Below, piece after piece: positions 54,426-64,000 of a DNA stretch of 64,000 nt. The notes under the pieces were generated by a model. It searched no databases. It saw nothing but the letters and a program-made list of their open reading frames with translations, and was not told the origin of the DNA. Numbering within the stretch: the first letter of the stretch is position 1; each line of letters opens with the position of its first letter. Made by a program: the position numbers and the translations under genes. The DNA comes from Armillaria gallica (taxonomy: Eukaryota > Basidiomycota > Agaricomycetes > Agaricales > Physalacriaceae): the NCBI GenBank assembly GCA_037576215.1, contig JBANDB010000004.1, positions 6,324,001 through 6,388,000 on the forward strand, in the 5' to 3' direction.

Positions 54426-56821
54426 ATGGCACCGCCTATGCAGACACTGAAGCCGGGTTACTTTGGCAAAGGCTCTGTCGAGGTCACGCCGCCTCAGGCT
54501 CCCGGCGAGGGGGGCGCTCGACGACTGGCCATCGCGTCAGCAAAACTGGTGACGCAGCCCTTCGAAGGTCTCGACGTTCTTCCGGACATCCTAGATTACT
54601 CTGCTAGGACGTACGGCTCGAGGAATGCTTTCGGATGGCGAGACGTCATTGACGTTATTGAAGAAGAGAAGGACGTGAAGAAAATTGTGGACGGAAAAGA
54701 GGTTCACGAGAAAAAGAAGTGGAAATACTTCCAGCTCAGCGACTACAAGTATATTTCCTACCTCGAATTCAAAGAGATGGTCTCGGAGCTTGGCCGAGGG
54801 CTGGTCGACCTAGGGGTGAAACAGGGTGACATCTTCAATATTTATTCGGGAACGAGGTATGCTGTACATTACTGGCTATTTTTTCCTCTGACGATGACCC
54901 TGGTGCAGTCTCAACTGGCAGCTCATGGCCAATGCTTGTGGGCTTATCGGTACGACTATTGCTACCGCGTACGACACCCTGGGCGAGTCTGGCCTTGAAC
55001 ATTCACTAAACGAACCGGAATGTGTCGGGCTCTTCACCAACGCAGAGCTGCTGCCGACACTCTATAATGTCCTTCGCCAGACTCCCACGGTAAAATATAT
55101 CATCTATGACGGCAAAACGAGTACCAAGCTCGTCGATGAACTCCACGCTGTCCGGGACGACATCCGGGTTTGTCATATAGACGAAGTCAAAGCCAACGGC
55201 AAGACAAAGTCTCTCGATACCATCAAAGACTTGCGTCCTACACCTGAAACCACCGCGTGCATTATGTACACCAGTGGAAGCACCGGCCCACCGAAGGGCG
55301 TCGTTCTTACGCACAGCAACCTCGTCGCTTCCGTCGGAGCTGTTTATGTCCTTCTTGGCCATCACCTCACGCAGCAAGACTTTTACCTTGCTTACCTCCC
55401 CTTAGCCCACGTCCTGGAGTACATTGTGGAGCTTTCTATGCTCTTTGCCGGTGTGACGTCAGGGTACGGTCGCGTCAAGACCCTGACTGATGCATCTGTG
55501 CGGAACTGCAAAGGTGACATCGCAGCATTCCGTCCAAGTATCATGGTCGGTGTACCTGCGGTATGGGAAACTATTCGAAAAGGCATCATATCCAAAGTCA
55601 ACTCCGGAGGTGCTGTTACGCGTTTCGTGTTCAACGCCGCCATATCTTTGAGGAAGAATAATGTCCCTGTTCTCGGTTATCTTGCTGACACTGTTGTGCT
55701 TGGTGGGGTGAGAGCGGCAACGGGTGGCCGGTTACGTGTGGCCCTTTCTGGTGGTGCTGCTATCAGCAAGGAGACCCAAGAGTTTTTGAATGTTGCGCTA
55801 ATGTGTCTCCTTCAAGGTGCGCTCTGGTCTTTCTGTTCAATATTATCATTGACCTTGGTTAGGTTACGGTATGACGGAGTCGTGCGGCATGTGCGCGGTT
55901 CTTCCCCCAGAGTGTATTCGCTATGAAGCCGTGGGTCTGCCGATGCCATCAATCGAAACAAAGCTGCTTGACGTCCCGGATGCCGGGTACTTGTCGTCGA
56001 ATGATCCGCCCCAAGGTGAAGTGTGCATTCGGGGACCATCAGTGACGAAGGGCTATTTCAAGCGACCGGACTTGAATGAGGACGACACCATCTTCACCAA
56101 GGATGGGTGGATGCGTACGGGCGATGTTGGACAATGGAACAGCGACGGGACCTTGTCAATAATTGATCGGTGCGACATGTTATTTGTTGTTTACTCGGTT
56201 TATGCTGACGTTACGGTTGCTATCAGTATTAAAAACCTTATCAAGCTTTCTGGTGGCGAGGTGTGATTTTTTTGAATATCAGCCCGAGGTTCGGCTGACA
56301 GACTTGCCTAGTACATTGCGCTTGAGAGACTCGAGGCGACGTACAAGTCATGCAACCTGATTGGCAATATGTGCATATATGCCAATGCAAATGCCTCGCA
56401 GCCTATCGCTATCATTATCCCCCATGAGGCTCACTTGCGACATTATCTTGCAAACGTTTCCGGTTCGTCTCATTAGTCATTTTTCGTCTGACGATGCATT
56501 TATCTTTCCTATAGATGTCAACGGCAAAGATAGTTTGAGTCTCTTGTGTCACAACAAGAAGGTCGCATCGTTGGTTTTGAAGGAGTGTAATGCCATCGGA
56601 AAGAAATCAGGTTTCAAAACGATGGAGCTACTGCAAGCTGTTATTTTGACACCAGACGAGTGGACGCCAGAGAGTGGTTTGGTCACTGCAGCCCAGAAGA
56701 TAAACAGGAGTGCCATCGCAAAGCAGTTTGCACCTGAGATCAAGGTCGGTCGTTTTCTATCTGAATCATGTCGTTCCTATATTAATCGTCTACCCTTCTC
56801 AAGGAGGCCTACAAGCATTAG
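54426..56821 (+). CDS. Long-chain-fatty-acid-CoA ligase (acyl-CoA synthetase)
   Basis: Seven exons, 54426-54856, 54909-55816, 55863-56169, 56227-56260, 56312-56462, 56515-56744 and 56804-56821; all phases agree, 692 aa. Adenylate-forming motifs in order: YTSGSTGPPKG (~263), AYLPLAHVLEYIVE, VALSGGAAIS, YGMTESCG (~447), GWMRTGDVG (~530), IIDRIKNLIKLSGGEYIALE. The last exon codes only EAYKH. Length and motifs are those of fungal Faa1/Faa4-type enzymes, which activate C12-C18 fatty acids with ATP and CoA for lipid synthesis, protein acylation or beta-oxidation. No obvious peroxisomal PTS1. The 34-nt exon carrying KLSGGE lies between two small introns. Convergent with the transporter gene 151 bp away. 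Confidence 0.95.
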
Positions 56822-56972
56822 ACGCTTGACACTCAGACTTTTTTTTCGGGGATTTTCTTTTCTTCTAATTATGACTGCTTCCGTCGTGTATTCTATCCTT
56901 TACTTCTTAGGTCTGGATGTTTATGAAGGCATTTCATTTCGTGCCTATATAACATCGCAAGAAATAGACTTC

Positions 56973-59277
56973 TCACACCTTCTCTTCTCGAGATTCAGAA
57001 TGAATGCTCTGAGTGGGCGACCCTTCCGGCATATCAGGCATGTGTTTACCACTCTCTTTGAGCTTCCTAAAGTGCTTCTCTTCGTCCCACACGAATGGGC
57101 TCTTGCTTGCAAAGAGAAGATTCATCTCTTCTAGGGTGCGGTTAGCTGCGATCAGAAGTTGTCAGAGGAGCTTATCCATATACATCAAACGACTTATACA
57201 GACCTGTCTCCGGATAGAAGGCCCACACGATGGGGATGCACAGGAAGTTGATGACTCCAAAGATGTAAAGGGTACTGAGCAAGAAGCGGGTTAGAGCGAG
57301 ACAAAAGGGAAATGAAGGCCGCTTACTTCTCGCCGATGTTGTTGAACATGACTGGGTTCAGCATCATGAGCCAGCCATTACCGATACTCCATCCAACAAC
57401 ACCCCATGCGTTTCCTTTGGCACGCACTTCTAGCGGGAAAGTCTACACGGAAGATTCCAGTCAGCGGTGCGATACCGACGGGAGCTGGCGAAGGCAAGGC
57501 ATACCTCCGTCGGGTACACCCAAGGGATAGTCAACCACGTAGCCCCGAAAATTGCGGTATAGAGGAACACGAAAAAGGCCGCTGCACCGCCGTATTGTGC
57601 GGCTTTGTCAGAGTGATCTTTCAGAAGTCGGGAGAACACGCCGGCGAGGATCTAAGGGCAGTTGAGGTGCTTGCATATGCGGATAAGGAGGAGCGTACTA
57701 TTGAGATTCCCTGGCCTACGGCTCCCCACCACAGTCCAATACGGCGGCCCCAGCGGTCGATAGTGTAGATGGCGAAGAGGGTCGAAAGGCAATAAGTCAC
57801 CTGGGAGTGCAAGCTCAACGGTGGTGGTCTGATGTACTACGGGAGAAGCTCACATCGTTCAATCCGGAGAGCCATTGCGATTTACGAGCACCGTAGCCGG
57901 CTTGAGAGAATATAGTAGGGGCGTAAACGGTGATTGCTGCAATACCCACCCATCTACACAAACGTCAAATGAGTGCCACGAAGACGATTGTGTGCACGGC
58001 GTACTCTTGCAATATTTGTAACCAGATACTCAGTTGAACTCGCCGGGCGATGTGTAGATCACCGGACCCTGTTAAATGGCGATTGGATGCCAGCTCTGAG
58101 TGACACTGAATCAAGAGGCTCACCAATTCCCCAGAACATGTTCCAGTAACTGTTCATCTTCGAATGCTTCCTCTCCAGTTCCACGACCTCGGCGATGGCT
58201 GCGAACTCCTTGTCTGCGACCGAATGGTCTTCCTTGCCCTCGGTATCTGGTTCTACGTAGCGAAGACGTCGAAGGACGACTTGCGCTTCCTCGAGCCGAC
58301 CTGCCTTTACAAGCCAACGGGGGGACTCGGGCATATAAAAGAGAGCAAGCTGGAAGAATGAATACTAAACCTTCAACTTGAAGACCAGGAAATAGACGTA
58401 CCATGAAAACGATGACAGGAAGGATCTGAAAGGCGATGGGGAACCTCCACCTAACTTCAGAGCGACCGTCCCCAACAAACCCAAGACCGAATTCCTGCAG
58501 AAATGAATCAATAAAGACATGCAACAAATGGCCGCATGGACATACTAGCCAATAAGCAACGACGACTCCGAAAATATTCAGGGTGAATTCTACTGCGATG
58601 AATGCACCTGTAACGAGGTTTTGAGAAAATGAAAGCCGGTCAGCAGAAAATTATACAGACCTCTGGATGTGTGTGTAGCAACCTCTGCACTCCAAACAGG
58701 GACGATTGCGTTGAGATACCCCGTTCCAATACCGTTGATCACCCTCGCACAAAGCATCCTACGAATACAAATCAGACGAGAACGGAACATTGAAGAATGG
58801 ACGTACCATGCTAGGTTTTGTGCGGAGCACTGCAAAGCGGCTCCAACCATCACCCAGAGGCAACCGATAAACATTGTCTTCAGACGACCGAGTTGATCGC
58901 CGGTTACTCCAGCAATGATACATCCAACGAGAGTTCCGAGATAGTATACTGAAAAAGATTAACTAAGATGGCAATTTTGGGTTGAAGAGTCTGCGAACAC
59001 CTACCACTGACAATGCCTCCCTGTCGCGTGGGGTTCGTGATGGTGACGACATATCCTTCCGACTCGCCTTCGTATGTTGAGTATCCAAGGTTCATCGTGT
59101 CGACATAATGCGGAGAGGTATTTACCCCGCCCATCATTCCCTGGTCATAACCGAAGCTGCAAATCAAGGTCAATCAGAGCCATTTGTCAAAGTAACGGAG
59201 AATCCGTACAAGAAAATGGCCAAACCAGCAACGGCATTGATCCAAAAGTACAATTTTTTCCCAGATAGCTGGGACAT
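56973..59277 (-). CDS. MFS sugar transporter, copy 1
   Basis: Multi-exon gene from ATG 59277 (MSQLSGKKLYFWINAVAGLA) to ESREEKV-stop at 56973. Family landmarks: GYDQGMMGGVNTS in helix 1-loop 1 region, GRLKTMFIGC after helix 2, RVINGIGTGYLNAIVPVWSAE in helix 4-5, FYMPESPRWLVKAGR (the PESPR loop, ~58330), IYTIDRWGRRIGLWWG (~57770), WLTIPWVYPTEV (~57530), and TLEEMNLLFASKS in the C-terminal cytosolic tail. Twelve helices are expected. This is the Hxt/hexose-type branch by the PESPR and D(R)xGRR motifs; substrate unknown. The C-terminal tail is Ser/Glu-rich. Confidence 0.9.
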
Positions 59278-60175
59278 AGCTGCGAGCACGCGATGAGAAG
59301 ATCTGGGGGATCAGACTTCTTCTTTCTCCGAATGTTGCGCTTAATAAAAGGCTATCGGCCCTGGCCGACCCTCGTCAAAGATGCATCCGAAGAAAGAATC
59401 CCAGATCCGACGGGGAATATTGGACGCTCCCTTGCGTGCTTCTCCAATTCGTGCCTCCACATGACCCCTGGTGGGCTGGTACCGGACCGCTTACCGCGGA
59501 TAAAAGAAGGGAGGGGAATCACAGCGGAACAACACGGACAGCGTTGGGACGAGAGAAATAGGTACCCAGACATAGTAGCCCCATTCCAGAATCTAAGTCG
59601 ATGGCGATGACATAACTTTCAAGAAAGCCTTGTGTCCGAGTTACCTTTGGGATAGAATAAAACTCAAGGGAGAATTTGAAAAGTGGCCGAGTACGCACGA
59701 TGCTGTTGAAATCTGTCTGATGGTCCTGTGTTTCGTGAGGTCCCAATGTTCTATAAAATTTTCTTAGCGTCGAATACTGACACAAGGACTATAGTAGCTA
59801 CCTGTATGTTTTGGCCATGATACGAATGCCGTCACTTTACTTACCATTAAGCAAAAAAAAAAAAAAACAAGGAATGTCTAATGTACGGCTGCCAGATTTA
59901 GATGCCGGAGCTCGTGGAGGAAATCCAGCCATGCGACATGCCTGTTGCTTCACTACAGAGCAAATGAAATCTTGTATTTGGAATTTATACGGAACATCCG
60001 TACACTATGTTCTAGAGCAGAGATTTCAAGAAATATCTGGACACCTTTTGAAGGCAAGGCCGGGAATGTGAGTTCGAGAATGTTGAAGTCTGCGGACCGG
60101 TGACAAGAAACAACACACCATAACAACGCGGTGTCATGGTCACATGTTGTGACGCTGGCTCTTCCCTTAACCACC
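59278..60175. other. Divergent promoter region between a sugar transporter and rnh203
   Basis: Nine hundred bases without a gene, bounded by two start codons on opposite strands. Contains A14 at ~59854-59867 and acccctgg at ~59464; no other elements recognised. Confidence 0.5.
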
Positions 60176-60823
60176 ATGGCGTCCTCAATCTCCTTGCCCT
60201 CATGCTCACCTAATCTCATGCCGTTCCATATCGACTACAATGGTCCCGCGCCCATTTCTACCTTTTTGCGCGTCGAAGAGCGCGTCACTGAGAACCTGGA
60301 TGAGCCACAACCTGCGCCAGATGGGCCAAAGGCAGAATCCTCCACGACGGCAGCAGGATCAACACCATCTCTTGGGAGGCGTGCAGTCTCATATCTTGTC
60401 TCAAGCTTTCGGGGACGTACGCTTCATGGTACACAGATCGATGTTCCAGTTGGCTATACGGGACTGGTGTTGAAGGGTGTAGATGGGGTCAAGAAGGAGA
60501 AGGGAAAAGGGAAGGCACCACAGGCTCATTCTCCGAGTAGAGCCACACGTCGTTCAACTCGAAATAGGCGCGATGAAGATGAAGACATGGAGGAATATGA
60601 GACGGCTACGCAATCCTCAGCACCCGTTCTCAACCCCACTGCTCAGTTTTCCTCGTTCGTTCTGTGGCATCCGGATACATTGGGAAGAGAGAAAGATGAC
60701 GAGTATGTCAGAAGTCTGAACGAATGGACCAAGTTGTCAGAACTGGTATGTCTGCTCTTATGCGCCTTTTCCTGGAGCTCATACTGTGGCTGCCAGATTC
60801 ATTATATACCTGACGATACATGA
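60176..60823 (+). CDS. Ribonuclease H2 subunit C
   Basis: Exons 60176-60745 and 60797-60823 (GTATGT...TGCCAG intron of 51 bp), 198 aa. The N-terminus has LMPFHIDYNGPAPISTFL, matching the LPC.I.YNG.A.V..YF start of RNase H2 subunit C. The central SSFRGRTLHGTQIDVPVGYTG matches its RGR.L.G..V.LP.GY.G core, and FVLWHPDTLG and the final WTKLSELIHYIPDD fit the end. It is a non-catalytic scaffold that binds the B subunit and supports removal of ribonucleotides from DNA. Between the core and the end it has a Lys/Arg-rich insert (KKEKGKGKAPQ, RATRRSTRNRRDEDED). Sits head-to-head with one transporter and tail-to-tail with the other. Confidence 0.85.
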   Translation: MASSISLPSCSPNLMPFHIDYNGPAPISTFLRVEERVTENLDEPQPAPDGPKAESSTTAAGSTPSLGRRAVSYLVSSFRGRTLHGTQIDVPVGYTGLVLKGVDGVKKEKGKGKAPQAHSPSRATRRSTRNRRDEDEDMEEYETATQSSAPVLNPTAQFSSFVLWHPDTLGREKDDEYVRSLNEWTKLSELVCLLLCAFSWSSYCGCQIHYIPDDT

Positions 60824-61085
60824 CTTGATCACTATCCTATCAGTGAATAGCCCATTGGCTTATAGCTATTGCACCATGTCGCCGGTGTAACAATATTGAT
60901 GCACTCAACGAGTATTTGATCTTATTTTTCGATGAGACTTGTTGATGTTTAGTATACAGCGTAGATCTGTACTTGTAGAGTTCCGCCAGATGAGTCGTGA
61001 AGGTTTTCATGCCATTGATACATGCAGTAAGCGTTACAAGAGAATTCAAGAAATAGTAATCCCAATAATAGCCCACTGACGGCTC

Positions 61086-63412
61086 TCAATGGCCCACACC
61101 TTTCTCAAACACTGTTATACTCTCCACTTCTTCCAGGTGGTACAGCGGCTCCAGAACAGCATTTCGCTGCCATAATACCCACTTCTTGATCCAGTACGGC
61201 AGGAAAGTGCCTCCCTGGTAGGCGACGTGTTTCCACGTCGGCACAGCGAACACATAATCGAGTTCCTCAAGCGTCCTTTGTTTTGTCTCCGGCAGTAGGA
61301 AGAAGATCATTATCAGCGCCAGCACATTAAGGCCTGCGTAGAACCCGAATGCTAGAGGTAACCGTTAAGTCTTTTCATAACTTGGGTCAAAGAAACGAGT
61401 GATGCCTCACCTCCCACTTCCGTTAGCGCCGTCAACATACGCGGGAACGTGATAGATAGGACAGCCGCCCAACCCAGACAGGTAGCAACAGCCCACGACA
61501 TGCCCATCTCACGATGCGTGAGCGGGAACACCTCAGCTGAGTATGTGAACGGCACGGGTCCTTCTCCGGGCGAATAGAAGGCTATAAGAATAGTGATGAG
61601 AATGCTGATTCAATGATGGACCCTTTGTGTCTTACCAGCAAAGATAAAGATAAAGAGCGCGATCAACGGTACCTTTGCAGAACTTCCATCTGGGATCAAG
61701 AAGCAAAGACCTGCAGCGAGTAGAGTCCAGGCCATGTTTGGGAATGTGAACAAGAGGAGGTTTCGCCGACCGAAGGTATCAATGGTCTGATATCATCAAC
61801 ACGTCTGTATTGACTTGAAGCAAGCAGTTACTTACCCAAACAGCAGGGAACGCGAACAACCAATTGACCAATCCGAAGCCGAAGCTAGCCCACATCGCTT
61901 GGCCGGTAGAGTATCCTGCTCGGACGAACACCGTCGAGGAATAGAACGCAATGATATTGATACCACACATTTGCTGGGCGATCATGACTACCCAACTGGC
62001 GAGCGTCGCGCGGCGAACACTGGACGAATACCATGAGATAGAATACATTTCATACTATCATGGAACTCACCGAGGAATGGTGAACAACTCGATAACACGG
62101 GACATGTACGTGCTTCCCTTGATGACCTCGTACTCCTCAATAAGCTGTCGGTGAACATAGTACAAGTCTCTTGCGGCTTGCAGTTCCGTGTTTCTTAGCC
62201 GCTTGAATGACTTGAACGCCTCAGCATATCGTCCCTTCTTCATATACCATCGCGGAGATTCTACATCCCATACGAATTAGATTTCCTCCACACTGAGGAG
62301 ATTCGAACGTACCGGGGCAGAAATATATCCCGATAACCAATGGCACCGCAGGTAAGAATGCGCTACCGAGCTGCAATCGCCATGCAATAGGACCGACCTG
62401 ATAGAGTATAAGGTTCGCACAGAAACCAAGGAAGATACCGAAAGCGGTCCACATCTGCCAGCTCATAACTAATCCTCCCCGAATTGCGGCTGGTGTATTC
62501 TCTGCGGCGAAGACGGGGGTCGTGCTGGCCTTGGGACCCATACCAAGACCAAGAAGCAGTCGACATATCTGATCATTATCAAGTCAGGTGTTTCTCACTA
62601 TGTGAAAGCAAAGTAGTACTCACGAAAAGCTGAGGCCATGTCTGGCAGAAACCGGAGCCGATGACAGTAACCGTACAGAAGATCCCACAAAAGAAAATCG
62701 TCCCCCGACGACCAAGATAGTTATTCAATGGGTCCGTAAGCCAACATCCGATGAGTGCGCAGGCGATGTAGGGGCTGCCGGGACGAGCATGTAAGCGAAA
62801 TGAGTTCACGAATAGCCAAAATTACGTACCCGGCGTTGATGGTTCCAACAATCCATTCCTTGTGTTCTCTATTCGGGGCACCGTCGTCCGTGGGGATACC
62901 AAACTCGGTCGGGAAAGACAAGTTGGCGCCATTGGAACCGGTCTGATCCCATCCCTGCACAGCAGCAGCAAGAGAGCAGATGATAACGGTCATGTATAGA
63001 TCTTTTGGTTGAGACCACTTGTCTGTCGAAATTGTCAGTAAAAATATACCAAAACGAAGGTCGGAGACGCGACGTACGTGTCTTTTCTCTCCTGATAGCC
63101 TCTCGATCCGCCTCGTCCAGTAATGGTAGCGTTTCGAATGAGCCAGGACGCTGAGCAAGCAACGCGCCCTTTTTAAATGTCTCCGTGTACTCATCGAAGC
63201 CTTTCTCTTTGGTAAACTCTTCTACCTGCGCGAGCAGTTTATCCTGAGGAATGCCATGAAGGGGATTTTGAATCCTGAATGACCCCGCGGGGGAGGTTGT
63301 AAGCGATAAGAATGCGGGGATATGTGTAAATAGAGATTTACCGCGCATTGACATTGTTGACGAGATTGATGTGATCGTGCCGATCCTCCGATCCTTTCTC
63401 TGGGTCAGACAT
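61086..63412 (-). CDS. MFS sugar transporter, copy 2
   Basis: Multi-exon gene from ATG 63412 ([20 protein letters not shown]) to [12 protein letters not shown] at 61086. A long hydrophilic N-terminus (~90 residues: [30 protein letters not shown]) precedes helix 1 ([20 protein letters not shown]). Other blocks: [53 protein letters not shown] (PESPR), [54 protein letters not shown] and [16 protein letters not shown]. These are all standard for the sugar porter family; the long N-terminus and QQMCGIN with [17 protein letters not shown] point to the ITR/quinate-like fungal branch, not the hexose branch of copy 1. Substrate unknown. Confidence 0.92.
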
Positions 63413-63483
63413 CGTTCTCAACCGTGTACAAAGACAGGGAAAGCGAGAGTGGCTTAGGCGATGAGGATGCTCGGTACGCCTGG

Positions 63484-63490
63484 CTTTATA
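63484..63490 (-). promoter_or_regulatory. TATA box of the second transporter
   Basis: CTTTATA on the plus strand (TATAAAG on the gene strand), 72 bp before the ATG at 63412. Confidence 0.45.
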
Positions 63491-63838
63491 GTGGTTTCGT
63501 TATTCCTTTCAGGGCGATCAAATATCAATGCGGGGACGCAGAAGGTGGTGGAGCATCTTCGAATTTCTATATCCAGAACGTCAAACATTCTCTGCCGTGG
63601 TCCGAAGCGGCTGTAGCACCGTATTATGTGCACGCGACGTCAGTAACCATGTGCTCCCTCGAGTCTGGTTTCTGCAGTATTTCAGTGCGGATGAAACTCT
63701 GAAACGTTTCTACAAGTCCAGAAGAGCTCAGTGTGACCGCTAATAACGTGGAACGGGTGTACTTCAAGGATCCTTTGCAACGCATATCGGAAGTATCTTG
63801 GCGGTCCAAGTGTCTTCCCACTATCTGTGAGCCTGAAT

Positions 63839-64000
63839 ATGCCATCTCCATCTGTCTGGTCATCTGAAGATGTAGAAGTGGCGCAAGAGGTGTTCAGGGA
63901 CATGGGATTCTCGACCCGGTCCGTGATGGACGAATCTCAATGGCATCATACTTGTAGAGCGCCTCGATTCATGAACGGTTGGAAAAATGAGACGACTCAA
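63839..64000 (+). CDS. Possible gene running off the right edge
   Basis: ATG at 63839 opens a frame with no stop to the last base (54 codons): MPSPSVWSSEDVEVAQEVFR, then DMGFSTRSVMDESQWHH. Divergent from the transporter with a 427-bp gap. Too short to assign; may be chance. Confidence 0.35.
   Translation, partial: MPSPSVWSSEDVEVAQEVFRDMGFSTRSVMDESQWHHTCRAPRFMNGWKNETTQ

Overview
The window is nuclear DNA of an Agaricomycete-type basidiomycete. The evidence is genes split by many ~45-70 bp GT-AG introns, a DUF6533-type seven-helix protein, an F-box protein, a GPI-anchored Ser/Thr protein, fragments of families common in mushroom genomes, and a decayed Tad-like LINE. No rRNA, convincing tRNA or CRISPR array is visible. 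Most gene models below were built by joining exons by eye; where phases were checked and agree across all junctions, the entry says so.

Left region (1-13.5 kb) is an accessory, repeat-driven locus. It holds three paralogous small secreted cysteine-rich protein genes (947-1451, 4468-4966, 10032-10530). Each has a signal-peptide exon, one phase-0 intron of 46-49 bp at the same place, a TATA box 56-73 bp upstream, and an identical ten-cysteine framework. They lie in a segmental duplication whose blocks recur at 1-660, 9153-9860 and 11504-12260; the last block has lost its gene. Between them are a 245-bp foldback MITE with TA flanks (3071-3315), two adjoining near-perfect palindromes (1912-2025), a ~810-bp insertion in one promoter (3553-4362), duplicated pseudogene pieces and a LINE remnant (13230-13500).

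The central region (12.4-48.3 kb) is mostly ordinary genes. In order: a Ser-rich small protein (-); a membrane-anchored F-box protein (+); a DUF6533 membrane protein (-); a PMU1-like histidine phosphatase (-, seven exons, 272 aa); two hypothetical genes; an importin-13/Kap122-like karyopherin (-); acetyl-CoA hydrolase/transferase ACH1 (-); a membrane/coiled-coil protein (+); a 500-aa orphan with internal 18-aa repeats (+) and a downstream broken partial copy; a GPI-anchored Cys-rich protein (+); a Nudix hydrolase (+); a Cdc20-like WD40 protein with a long low-complexity insertion (+); and a two-finger GATA transcription factor (-).

The right region has a gene-poor 48.3-54.4 kb stretch. It is followed by a lipid/sugar block: long-chain acyl-CoA synthetase (+), MFS sugar transporter (-), RNase H2 subunit C (+), a second MFS sugar transporter (-), and a possible gene running off the right edge. 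ACH1, the acyl-CoA synthetase and the two transporters all belong to carbon use, but they are not one obvious cluster. The most unusual material is the duplicated secreted-protein locus and the small palindromic elements inside it.
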